12,974 nucleotides of DNA from an uncultured Collinsella sp. (GCA_900551555.1 URWC01000040.1:1-12974), one strand, 5' to 3'; positions 1 through 5,765 are shown, numbered from the stretch's first letter. Numbers and translations: made by a program. Notes: generated from the sequence alone by a model not told the origin.

Positions 1-2
1 TG

Positions 3-230
3 GCGCTTGCCGCCCGCCGCGTGGCCGATGCCGCGCCGAACATGCCGCGTCCGTCGCTCAGTCGTCGCCTTGCCGGCAAGCGCATGAGCCGTCCGGTGCC
101 AAGCGTGTCGCTCAGCCGCCGCGACCTACGCTTCTTTAACGCCTTCCCGCGTCTGCGCATCAATCGCTACGAAGGCGTCATTCGAGCAACTAATCTCCGC
201 GACCGAGCCCGCGAGCTGTTCCGCCACTAG
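3..230 (+). CDS. C-terminal part of an unidentified gene, cut by the left window edge
   Basis: The reading frame is open from the first complete codon (base 3) to a TAG at 228-230, so the true start lies outside the window. A GTG at 21 is possible but has no ribosome binding site in front of it. The visible 75 residues are very basic and rich in Arg, Ser and Pro, with no obvious membrane segment. A small internal duplication is visible: PSLSRR and VSLSRR are encoded by two near-identical 16-mers at 53-68 and 107-122. I do not recognise the family; it could be a cytoplasmic or nucleic-acid-binding tail. Codon use matches the downstream genes. Confidence 0.5.
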   Translation, partial: ALAARRVADAAPNMPRPSLSRRLAGKRMSRPVPSVSLSRRDLRFFNAFPRLRINRYEGVIRATNLRDRARELFRH

Positions 231-294
231 CCGGGACGGGCGCGCTCACGGCTTCCTTGCTCGCGTATTTCCCGTTCGTTTCGCGTCCGTTGCC

Positions 295-326
295 GCGCCG
301 TTTCCAAGATTGCGGCGCCGTTTCCA
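295..326. repeat. Short tandem-like direct repeats upstream of amt
   Basis: The 12-mer GCGCCGTTTCCA occurs at 295-306 and again at 315-326, a 20-base period. A second pair, ACAACGCCG, follows at 331-339 and 346-354. They lie in the 198-base gap between the partial gene and amt. They could be binding sites on one helix face or simple sequence duplication; there is no direct evidence for either. Confidence 0.4.
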
Positions 327-357
327 TTCGACAACGCCGCGTTTAACAACGCCGTAT

Positions 358-371
358 CTGGTCTACACCAG
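358..371. promoter_or_regulatory. Small palindrome upstream of amt, possible operator
   Basis: CTGGT and ACCAG are exact inverted arms with a 4-base spacer, 57 bases before the amt start codon. Position and symmetry fit a regulator site for a nitrogen-controlled gene, but I do not recognise the motif and found no convincing -35/-10 pair beside it. Confidence 0.25.
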
Positions 372-428
372 TTGCCCCTCGGCCGCATTATGGGCGCCGA
401 CAACGTTCATGCGACCAAGGGAGAGCGA

Positions 429-1706
429 ATGTACGATACGGGATCGACAACGTTTATGCTCATCTGCACCATGCTCGTGTTTTTAATGACACCGGGTCTG
501 GCGTTTTTCTATGGCGGCCTGTCTAGGCGCAAAAATGTCATCAACACCATGCTCATGTGCTTTGGCGCCATTGGTCTGGTTGGTGTGCTGTGGATTGTTG
601 CCGGCTGGTCTCTGGCCTATGGCGGCGACGGTTCGAGTCCGTTTATTGGAGGCCTTGACCAGCTGCTGTGCCTGCCGGTGCTCAACCAGGTGCTGCAGGC
701 GGCCGAGGGCAATGCTGCGGACGGTGTCGTCTACCCTCAGATCATCAACATCGCCTTCCAGATGGCATTTGCCATGATCACGGCTGCTATCGTCACGGGC
801 AGCCTGGCCGGCCGCGTTAAGTTCGGTGCCACGACGGCCTTCCTGGGCATTTGGCTGCTCGTGGTCTATGCGCCGCTTGCTCACATGGTTTGGGGCGGCG
901 AGGGCTCCTTTATCGGCGATATCATCGGCGCGCTCGACTTTGCCGGCGGCGACGTGGTGCACATCTCGTCTGGTCTTACGGGCCTGATTCTCTGCTTAAT
1001 GCTCGGCCGTCGTCGCGGCTTTGGCATGGTGAGCTACCGTCCGCATAACGTGCCGTTTGTGGCGCTGGGAGCCGGCCTGCTTTGGTTTGGCTGGTTTGGC
1101 TTTAACGGCGGCAGCGAGTTCAAGGCCGACGCCGTGGCGGCACTTGCCATCCTCAATACCGTGACGGCCAGCGCGGCGGGCATGGTCTCGTGGCTTGCCG
1201 TCGAGCGCGTGCACACCGGTCGACCCACGCTGGTGGGCGCCAGCACCGGTCTGGTTGCGGGCCTTGTGGTGGTCACGCCGGGCGCGGGCTTTGTCGAGCC
1301 GTGGGCGGCGCTGGTCATGGGCCTGATCGTATCTCCCGTCTGCTACCTGGCCATCAGCCATCTTAAGACCAAATTTGGCTACGACGATGCGCTCGACGCG
1401 TTTGGCTGCCACGGCATCGGTGGCATCCTGGGCGGCGTGCTCACGGGGCTGTTCTGCGTGCCGGAGCTCTCGTGGACCGGTAAGGGCGGCCTGTTCTACA
1501 CGGGCGATGTCTCGCTGCTCATCTCGCAGATTTTGGGCATTGTGGTGACGGTCGCTATTGTACTGGTACTCGACTTGGTGATCGCCGCGGTGGTCAAGGC
1601 GCTGTTCCACGGCAGCCTGCGCGTGGACGAGGCCGACGAGGCGCTGGGCCTGGACGCGAGTCAACACGGCGAGAGCGCGTATCCCTCTTTCTCGGGACTC
1701 GATTAG
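429..1706 (+). CDS. amt: Ammonium transporter, Amt/MEP/Rh family
   Basis: A 425-residue inner-membrane channel for ammonium uptake. Landmarks of the family are in order: the first membrane segment with GLAFFYGGL (23-31); the periplasmic gate Trp in HMVWGG (W155); LDFAGGDVVH with D170 and pore histidine H178; WFGFNGGS with F225 and S229; and ALDAFGCHGIGG with the second pore histidine H328. The cytoplasmic tail after about 390 (GSLRV...DEADEALGLD) has the usual Amt form that contacts PII. I chose ATG 429 because AAGGGAGAG lies just upstream and the protein then begins directly before the first membrane segment. The frame continues back to a TTG at 372, which lacks a ribosome binding site and adds 19 residues atypical of the family. 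A PII gene follows, the usual amtB-glnK pairing. Confidence 0.95.
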   Translation: MYDTGSTTFMLICTMLVFLMTPGLAFFYGGLSRRKNVINTMLMCFGAIGLVGVLWIVAGWSLAYGGDGSSPFIGGLDQLLCLPVLNQVLQAAEGNAADGVVYPQIINIAFQMAFAMITAAIVTGSLAGRVKFGATTAFLGIWLLVVYAPLAHMVWGGEGSFIGDIIGALDFAGGDVVHISSGLTGLILCLMLGRRRGFGMVSYRPHNVPFVALGAGLLWFGWFGFNGGSEFKADAVAALAILNTVTASAAGMVSWLAVERVHTGRPTLVGASTGLVAGLVVVTPGAGFVEPWAALVMGLIVSPVCYLAISHLKTKFGYDDALDAFGCHGIGGILGGVLTGLFCVPELSWTGKGGLFYTGDVSLLISQILGIVVTVAIVLVLDLVIAAVVKALFHGSLRVDEADEALGLDASQHGESAYPSFSGLD

Positions 1707-1810
1707 CAGCTTCCCCAAGCACCGCACCTCGGCCTTCAATCGTCGTTTGCGTACCTTAAGTACGCGGCACTCCTCTTTCAGGCCGATCTGCGGCACTTGG
1801 GAAACCTGCT
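1705..1810. repeat. 106-bp imperfect palindrome between amt and glnK
   Basis: The left arm (about 1705-1737) and right arm (about 1778-1810) are inverted copies with a handful of mismatches, for example AGCAG against CTGCT, CCCAAG against CTTGGG, and TCGGCCT against AGGCCGA. The centre is an exact small hairpin, GCGTAC (1749-1754) and GTACGC (1760-1765) with a 5-base loop. The whole piece is symmetric about base 1757 and overlaps the amt stop codon. No T-tract follows, so it is not a classical terminator. It may be a dispersed REP- or MITE-like element, or an RNA structure that separates amt from glnK expression. Confidence 0.75.
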
Positions 1811-1847
1811 AAGACCTGTTAGTTGCACTTATCTGATCTACAAGGTT

Positions 1848-1869
1848 GGTCTGTGGCACCTGGAAAACC
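1848..1869 (+). repeat. Degenerate half-copy of the palindrome's right arm
   Basis: Bases 1848-1869 match 1785-1806 at 18 of 22 positions, and all four differences are transitions. It lies 51 bases before the glnK start. It may be a relic of a second element insertion. A short GGCAC/GTGCC hairpin (1855-1859 with 1871-1875) begins inside it. Confidence 0.45.
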
Positions 1870-1919
1870 CGTGCCATGTGAGGGACAATTCATTTCTTTT
1901 TTGAAGAGAGGAATTCACT

Positions 1920-2258
1920 ATGAAGAAGATTACGGCGATCGTTCGTGCCGAGAAGCTTGAGGTTCTTAAAGACGCGCTGTTTGCTGCCGATGTTCGCGGT
2001 ATGACTATCAACCAGGTGCAGGGCTGCGGCTCACAGCATGGCTGGAAGGAATACGTGCGCGGCAACGAGTTGCTTGTCAACACGATCCCTAAGGTGCAGT
2101 TCACCCTTATCTGCGCCGATGAGCACGTCGATGGCATTGTCGACATCATCTGCAACGCCGCTCGCACCGGAGCCGTCGGCGATGGCAAGATCTGGGTCGA
2201 GCCGGTCGAGGAAGTCATCCGCATCCGTACCGGCGAACACGGCCCCGCCGCGGTGTAG
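1920..2258 (+). CDS. glnK: PII nitrogen signal protein
   Basis: A 112-residue PII protein, the normal length. It senses ATP/ADP and 2-oxoglutarate and typically blocks Amt through its T-loop. Seen: start MKKITAIVRAEKLEVLKDAL, Q39 and K58 (2-oxoglutarate and nucleotide contacts), the GAVGDGKIWV signature (84-93) and RIRTGE with R101 and R103. The T-loop is unusual: the position of the modified Tyr51 of proteobacterial and actinobacterial PII is Leu here, a Tyr occurs instead at 45, and position 38 is Ser rather than Arg. Uridylylation or adenylylation at residue 51 is therefore not possible. The start is set by GAGAGG eight bases upstream. It follows amt with the palindromic spacer and is probably co-expressed with it. 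Confidence 0.95.
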   Translation: MKKITAIVRAEKLEVLKDALFAADVRGMTINQVQGCGSQHGWKEYVRGNELLVNTIPKVQFTLICADEHVDGIVDIICNAARTGAVGDGKIWVEPVEEVIRIRTGEHGPAAV

Positions 2259-2260
2259 AA

Positions 2261-2290
2261 TCGACCGCCTGCCATCCGCAACGTTAAAAT
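2261..2290 (+). promoter_or_regulatory. Possible promoter of tetR1
   Basis: TCGACC (2261-2266) and TAAAAT (2285-2290) are separated by 18 bases; the -10 matches the consensus at 5 of 6 positions and the -35 at 4 of 6. Transcription would start near 2297. The -10 lies in the loop of the 2272-2325 inverted repeat. Confidence 0.4.
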
Positions 2291-2325
2291 ACTGCAATGA
2301 GGTACAAGACTTGCGTTGCGGATGG
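2272..2325. promoter_or_regulatory. Inverted repeat whose right arm covers the tetR1 ribosome binding site
   Basis: CCATCCGCAACG (2272-2283) and CGTTGCGGATGG (2314-2325) are exact 12-base inverted arms around a 30-base loop. The right arm contains GGATGG, the only purine-rich stretch at the right distance from ATG 2333. Read-through RNA from glnK could fold and hide this site. RNA starting near 2297 lacks the left arm and could not. Alternatives are a glnK terminator without a T-tract, or a protein-binding palindrome. Confidence 0.6.
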
Positions 2326-2332
2326 ACAGATT

Positions 2333-2995
2333 ATGGGGCGTAATAAATATCCCGAGGAGACGGTCGCGAAGATTCTCGACGCGGCGCTGGAGCTATTCTG
2401 CGCACAGGGTTATGAGGGGACGAGCATTCAAGATATCGTCGACCGCCTCGATGGCATGACCAAGGGTGCTGTCTATCATCACTTTAAGAGCAAAGAAGAG
2501 ATTTTCAACGCCGCACTTGATCGGGCAATGGCTCCGATTGTTGAGCGCCGCCGCGCGACACTCGGTGCTGGCAATATGACGGGAGCCCAAAAGCTCAAGC
2601 GACTGTACGCGCCCGAGTCTGTCGTTCCGCAAATTGAGCTATGGGCACGCATGCATCCTGCGGCAGATCCGGTAAAAAGCTCGCGTCTACTGGCGATGCA
2701 GTACCAGGGCTCGTTCGACGAGTCGGCCGATGGCTGTCTTTTGCCAGTGATCGAGGAGGGCATCGCCGACGGCTCCATTGCGTGCAAATGCCCGCGCGAA
2801 GCGGCTGAGGCCGTATCGTTGTTGGCGAATCTTTGGCTGCTGCCGCTGTTCCGTCCGCTCGAGACCAAGGATCGAATGCTCGCTCGCGCGCAATGTTTGG
2901 CGCAGATGGCGGCCGCGGTGGGGCTCGATTTGGGTAATGAAGTGCTCCAGACAACGGCTCAGATTTGGGACGTATGGAACCGTGCTGGGTGGTAA
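2333..2995 (+). CDS. TetR/AcrR-family transcriptional repressor (TetR1)
   Basis: A 220-residue DNA-binding regulator with the classic TetR N-terminal domain: helix 1 in ETVAKILDAALELFCAQGYEGTS (about 9-31) and the helix-turn-helix through TSIQDIVDRLDGMTKGAVYHHF (about 30-51), followed by SKEEIF. The rest is a helical ligand-binding domain of unknown specificity. I prefer ATG 2333 (MGRNKYPEE) because the helix-turn-helix then has its usual distance from the N-terminus. ATG 2297 would add 12 residues and has no ribosome binding site, although a leaderless start there cannot be excluded. The MFS gene downstream and the two similar palindromes at 2997-3017 and 3062-3082 suggest it represses that transporter. 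Confidence 0.9.
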   Translation: MGRNKYPEETVAKILDAALELFCAQGYEGTSIQDIVDRLDGMTKGAVYHHFKSKEEIFNAALDRAMAPIVERRRATLGAGNMTGAQKLKRLYAPESVVPQIELWARMHPAADPVKSSRLLAMQYQGSFDESADGCLLPVIEEGIADGSIACKCPREAAEAVSLLANLWLLPLFRPLETKDRMLARAQCLAQMAAAVGLDLGNEVLQTTAQIWDVWNRAGW

Positions 2996-2996
2996 T

Positions 2997-3017
2997 ATAG
3001 ATACTGACGGTATGTAA
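2997..3017. promoter_or_regulatory. Operator-like site A, probable TetR1 target
   Basis: The 21-base site matches site B (3062-3082) at 17 of 21 positions. Its core ATAC-N5-GTAT is symmetric and GTATGTA is shared with site B. It begins one base after the tetR1 stop codon. Confidence 0.55.
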
Positions 3018-3026
3018 TTGATTTGT

Positions 3027-3050
3027 AAGGGTAGCCACGGCTGCCCTTTT
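3027..3050 (+). terminator. Rho-independent terminator of tetR1
   Basis: AAGGGTAGC and GCTGCCCTT form a 9-bp stem (one G-T pair) with loop CACG, and the stem runs into TTTT at 3047-3050. It lies between the two operator-like sites, so the MFS gene needs its own promoter in 3051-3095 or depends on read-through. Confidence 0.75.
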
Positions 3051-3061
3051 CAAGTCATTAA

Positions 3062-3082
3062 ATACATACTAATGGTATGTAT
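3062..3082. promoter_or_regulatory. Operator-like site B in front of the MFS gene
   Basis: ATACATAC and GTATGTAT are perfect 8-base inverted arms with a 5-base spacer (TAATG), the form of a dimeric TetR operator. It fills most of the 45 bases between the tetR1 terminator and the MFS start, where the promoter must lie. I could not choose a clear -10 hexamer there. Confidence 0.7.
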
Positions 3083-3095
3083 AGGGGGCAGGCTT

Positions 3096-4358
3096 ATGGC
3101 TGGAATGCGGAGGAGCAATGTCTCGTTGGCGCAAAAAACAGTGCGATCTATCAGGCTTTTCGGTCTTCTTGTTGCACAGCTGTGCGCGTATTCGATGTTG
3201 TCGGCACTGTGCTTTGCGTGCCCGCTTTACTTGTTCGATTGCAGCGGCTCGTCAACGTTATATGGTGCTGTCGCGGCGATAGCGTTCGTGCCGGGCGTGC
3301 TTGCGACTCCGGCTGGCGGAATCTTGGCGGATCACGGGAGACATCGCGGGGTTCTTGTGGTGCTCGGCATTGTTCTGATGGCTGCATCACTGCTGTTTAT
3401 CCCCATGAAGTGTTCGCTGCCTCTTGCGGTTGTCGTGGCAGCAATGCTTTGCGTCCAATATGGCATCCAATCGCTGCTGAAACCGATGCTTCAAATTGAG
3501 ACGGTGCACATGATGGGCCAAGAAAAGGTTGAGCGTGCCACAGCGTTGGTCTCGCAGGTAACCATGGCGAGCAATATCTTGGGGCCTGTAGTCGGGACGG
3601 CAGTCTATGGGTGCTTTGGTATCGATGCTCTATGCGAAACCGCGGCGTTGACGTTTGCGATGTCAGCCCTGCTGTTCGGGGGCGCACTCAAGCAAAATGC
3701 CTCATCTGGAATGACAGGGGACAGTACGACTTGCTCGACATGCCGAAGCGATTTTCGGGAGTCGATTCGGTACCTGTTTCAAAACGCATCATTGCTCGTT
3801 GTGTTTTTGCTTGCGGCTATTTTGAACCTTGCGTTAGTTGGGTTAACGATTGGTGCTCCCGTTATTGTTGCAAAGCATCTCGGAATGCAGTCATCCTTTG
3901 TTGGGATTATTGAGGTGGCTATGGGCTTAGGTGGTTTTGTCGGCAGTGGTTTGGTCGGTATTTGGCCGCATCGTTTTTCCTTCAAGGGCATATGTCGATA
4001 TGTTGCGATGATTTGTTTTGGAGTCGTACCGATTATTGTCACGCTACTGAGCGGTCCTGATGAATTAGCGTTTGCCGCGCTTGCGGCCGGCTCGGCATGG
4101 GTCATGGCGTGGGCAAGCATTGCATCGGTCGGAATCGTTTCATTTGTTCAGCGGTCAGCGCCAAAGGAACTCTGCGGAAAAGTGCTGGCACTCGTTTATA
4201 TGACACTTTCCTGTGCAACGCCTATTGGCCAATTGGTTTACGGGCTTGCATATGATCGATGGGCTCCGGCGATTGTATTCGCAGGCATGTTGGCGGTGCT
4301 GACGTCGACGACGGCGCTGTTTAATCGGCTGAAAAGTCGCTTATGGCGAATGTCTTAA
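3096..4358 (+). CDS. MFS transporter, probable efflux pump
   Basis: A 420-residue polytopic membrane protein of the major facilitator superfamily, of usual length, with many hydrophobic segments. The loop after the second segment carries the motif-A pattern GGILADHGRHRG (74-85), and LGPVVGTAVYG (162-172) resembles the glycine/proline-rich helix of drug exporters. A cytoplasmic loop at about 199-225 divides two six-helix halves. ATG 3096 follows AGGGGGCAGG at good distance. In-frame starts further up (3018, 3072) run into the terminator or operator. The substrate cannot be read from sequence; a TetR neighbour favours inducible export of a toxic small molecule. Base composition is lower in GC than the flanking genes: one hand-counted 60-base line (3781-3840) is 42 percent GC against 63 percent for 8281-8340, suggesting acquisition by transfer. 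Confidence 0.85.
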   Translation: MAGMRRSNVSLAQKTVRSIRLFGLLVAQLCAYSMLSALCFACPLYLFDCSGSSTLYGAVAAIAFVPGVLATPAGGILADHGRHRGVLVVLGIVLMAASLLFIPMKCSLPLAVVVAAMLCVQYGIQSLLKPMLQIETVHMMGQEKVERATALVSQVTMASNILGPVVGTAVYGCFGIDALCETAALTFAMSALLFGGALKQNASSGMTGDSTTCSTCRSDFRESIRYLFQNASLLVVFLLAAILNLALVGLTIGAPVIVAKHLGMQSSFVGIIEVAMGLGGFVGSGLVGIWPHRFSFKGICRYVAMICFGVVPIIVTLLSGPDELAFAALAAGSAWVMAWASIASVGIVSFVQRSAPKELCGKVLALVYMTLSCATPIGQLVYGLAYDRWAPAIVFAGMLAVLTSTTALFNRLKSRLWRMS

Positions 4359-4425
4359 GGCGCTGGGGGACCGTGAATTTGTGGAGACAGTGGCACGCCG
4401 CGCCGGGACGGCATTGTTTAGGCAT

Positions 4426-4467
4426 GCCTCTCCTTCGTCTACAATATCGTGCAGACGAAGGAGAGGC
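4426..4467. promoter_or_regulatory. Perfect 15-bp inverted repeat hiding the HAD gene ribosome binding site
   Basis: GCCTCTCCTTCGTCT (4426-4440) and AGACGAAGGAGAGGC (4453-4467) are exact inverted arms with a 12-base loop. The right arm contains the whole ribosome binding site AAGGAGAGG (4458-4466). The hexamer TACAAT (4440-4445), 5 of 6 to a -10 consensus, spans the arm-loop border; no good -35 is visible. A 10-base perfect palindrome AGGCATGCCT (4420-4429) overlaps the left arm and may be an operator. Confidence 0.8.
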
Positions 4468-4473
4468 GTATCC

Positions 4474-5331
4474 ATGATCAAGATGTTTGCGAGTGACTTA
4501 GACGGAACGCTGCTGAACGCCCTGCACGAGGCAGATGGGACCATCCGCCGTGCCATTCGCGAGCTGACCGAGGCTGGCCTGCATGTGGTTCCCGCGACCG
4601 GGCGCTCGACGCTGCCGATTGGCGAGCATGGCTTTACGGGCCTGGCACTCGACGCCTGCTGCTCCAATGGGTCCATCGTGCGCGACAGCCATGGCGAGGT
4701 GCTCAGGACCTGGACCATCGACTCGCAGATTACCGAGGAGCTGCTCAAGGAGTTTCCGGATATCTGTTTTGACTGCTCCACGCCCGATGGCATGTTCTCG
4801 AGTGGATCGTTCGAGATACACCAGGCAGGCTTTAAAAAAGACAGTCCTATCAAGCGCATCGTGATGCGCGGTATGCGTGCACGTGGCGGGTACCACGAGG
4901 AACAGTATTTCGACCAGTCGATCGGTGACATCCTGCGCCACGATGTGTGCAAGATCAACTGTCGCGTGACCTCGCCCGAGCTGGAGCGCGACCTTAAGGC
5001 GTATTTGGCCGAGCGCTCGGACCGTGTGGTCAACGCGCCGTTCGATCCGGTGATGTTCGAGATCACGGACGTGGCGTGCAACAAGGGCGAAAGTGTGGCC
5101 TGGCTGGCGGGCTACTACGGTATTGCCGAGGACGAGGTCGCGGTCTACGGCGATGGCGGCAACGATATCGCCATGCTCAAGCGTTTCCGCCACAGCTACG
5201 CGACCAAAAACGCAAGCGATGCAGCCAAGGCCGCCGCGAGCGCGACCATCGGCAGCTGCATGGTCCACGCCGTCCCCAAACACATGCTCGCCACCATGCG
5301 CAAGCAGAATTCCCGCACCGTCATCGAATAA
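4474..5331 (+). CDS. Cof-type HAD-superfamily phosphatase
   Basis: A 285-residue cytosolic hydrolase of the Cof/YbjI type, normal in length, likely acting on sugar phosphates or other small phosphorylated metabolites. All four HAD motifs are present: I, DLDGT (8-12) with nucleophile D8 and acid D10; II, ATGRS (41-45) with T42; III, K204 in CNKGE; IV, GDGGND (226-231) with D227 and D231. The section between motifs II and III is the C2-type cap that sets substrate choice. ATG 4474 has AAGGAGAGG seven bases upstream. A GTG at 4381 keeps the frame but encodes an Arg-rich extension through the inverted repeat and is rejected. No neighbour points to a pathway. Confidence 0.9.
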   Translation: MIKMFASDLDGTLLNALHEADGTIRRAIRELTEAGLHVVPATGRSTLPIGEHGFTGLALDACCSNGSIVRDSHGEVLRTWTIDSQITEELLKEFPDICFDCSTPDGMFSSGSFEIHQAGFKKDSPIKRIVMRGMRARGGYHEEQYFDQSIGDILRHDVCKINCRVTSPELERDLKAYLAERSDRVVNAPFDPVMFEITDVACNKGESVAWLAGYYGIAEDEVAVYGDGGNDIAMLKRFRHSYATKNASDAAKAAASATIGSCMVHAVPKHMLATMRKQNSRTVIE

Positions 5332-5360
5332 TGTGACAAAGGGGCAGCCCCTTTGTCACA
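5332..5360. repeat. 29-bp perfect palindrome, REP-like copy 1
   Basis: TGTGACAAAGGGGC and its exact inverse flank a single central A, directly after the HAD stop codon. A related copy lies at 5766-5794. There is no T-tract, though the hairpin may still protect or end the HAD mRNA. Similar GACAAAGGG...CCCTTTGTC palindromes recur in gut bacterial genomes as I recall; this is unverified here. Confidence 0.85.
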
Positions 5361-5391
5361 GGGGTCTGTGTGCTTGGAATACGAACATATA

Positions 5392-5421
5392 TTCGTATAT
5401 ATAACTAGGCTCTGGTAGAAT
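5392..5421 (+). promoter_or_regulatory. Possible promoter of the small toxin-like gene
   Basis: TAGAAT (5416-5421) is a good -10; TTCGTA (5392-5397) at 18 bases is a weak -35. A start near 5428 would give a 5' leader of about 58 bases. An inverted repeat ATACGAA/TTCGTAT (5380-5398) overlaps the -35 and could be an operator. Confidence 0.4.
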
Positions 5422-5450
5422 CGGTATCGTTGACGGCAGTTCCATGTGCC

Positions 5451-5477
5451 GGGCAGCGCCCTCCATCTGATGGGAGG
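5451..5477 (+). promoter_or_regulatory. Translation-control region in the leader of the small gene
   Basis: CCTCC (5460-5464) can pair with GGAGG (5473-5477), the ribosome binding site, around an 8-base loop. Just upstream GGGCAGCGCC (5451-5460) is the exact inverse of GGCGCTGCCC (5638-5647) in the 3' region, allowing the two ends of the mRNA to pair. Masked start sites and end-to-end folding are known features of type I toxin mRNAs. Confidence 0.5.
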
Positions 5478-5485
5478 TGATGCCC

Positions 5486-5611
5486 ATGACCGATTTGATT
5501 GATTTCGTGAGACTTCTGACCGCTCTGGTCTCGTTCTTCACGGCGCTTGTCGGCCTTTCCGAGGCACTCAAGCAGCGTTCGAAGCGCAACAGAAGGGGTC
5601 GCCGCCGCTAA
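5486..5611 (+). CDS. 41-residue hydrophobic basic peptide, candidate type I toxin
   Basis: A small ORF beginning MTDLIDFVRLLTALVSFF, with one predicted membrane segment (about 7-26) and a strongly basic tail (KQRSKRNRRGRRR, 29-41). This layout resembles the putative holin-like toxin and Fst/Ldr-type membrane peptides of type I toxin-antitoxin systems. ATG 5486 follows GGGAGG by eight bases; an in-frame ATG at 5480 is too close. The leader hairpin, the pairing 3' end and a convergent promoter for a short antisense RNA support a toxin role. Two copies of a 29-bp palindrome lie on either side. Other possibilities are a regulatory membrane microprotein or a small phage-derived remnant. Toxicity is inference; the coding signal and topology are visible. 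Confidence 0.6.
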   Translation: MTDLIDFVRLLTALVSFFTALVGLSEALKQRSKRNRRGRRR

Positions 5612-5619
5612 GGCGTTGA

Positions 5620-5673
5620 CCCCCTAATGCAAACAACGGCGCTGCCCAGCTTTGCAGAACTTGGGCTGCCGTC
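5620..5673 (-). ncRNA. Candidate antisense RNA to the 3' end of the toxin mRNA
   Basis: A minus-strand promoter at 5680-5708 would start an RNA near 5673 running leftwards through the hairpin at 5637-5671. The stretch following that hairpin on the minus strand is TTGTTTGCATT, a weak T-rich end, so an RNA of about 40-55 bases is expected. It would be fully complementary to the 3' untranslated region of the 5486-5611 mRNA. Its ends are estimates. Confidence 0.4.
5637..5671. terminator. Two-way hairpin ending the toxin mRNA and the antisense RNA
   Basis: CGGC (5637-5640) plus GCCCA (5644-5648) pair with TGGGC (5662-5666) plus GCCG (5668-5671), with a small internal bulge and a 13-base loop. The T-rich side is better on the minus strand. 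The left arm also contains the sequence that pairs with the mRNA leader. Confidence 0.45.
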
Positions 5674-5679
5674 GACATT

Positions 5680-5708
5680 ATTCTACCCACGAATGACTTT
5701 TTGGACAA
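5680..5708 (-). promoter_or_regulatory. Minus-strand promoter for the antisense RNA
   Basis: On the minus strand TTGTCC (5708-5703) and TAGAAT (5685-5680) are exactly 17 bases apart, matching sigma-70-type consensus at 4 of 6 and 5 of 6. There is no minus-strand gene for it to serve, which favours a small RNA. Confidence 0.5.
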
Positions 5709-5765
5709 TTGGTAACGCCGCTTCAAAAGCCAGGCACAACTGGCACAACCTAGGCGGTCGCTGAA

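Noticed and set aside
372..428. Upstream TTG start for amt
   Set aside because: No ribosome binding site, and the added residues do not fit the Amt N-terminus; ATG 429 has a good site.
996..1796. A 266-codon open frame on the minus strand opposite amt
   Set aside because: Antisense to a clear transporter gene and rich in Arg, His and Ala without any domain.
2291..2309. A possible third TetR1 operator upstream of tetR1
   Set aside because: ATACTG and GGTAC resemble the half-sites, but the spacing differs and the symmetry is poor, so it does not stand beside sites A and B.
4381..4473. Upstream GTG start for the HAD phosphatase
   Set aside because: The extension is Arg-rich, is encoded by the inverted repeat and pushes the DLDGT motif away from its usual place near the N-terminus.
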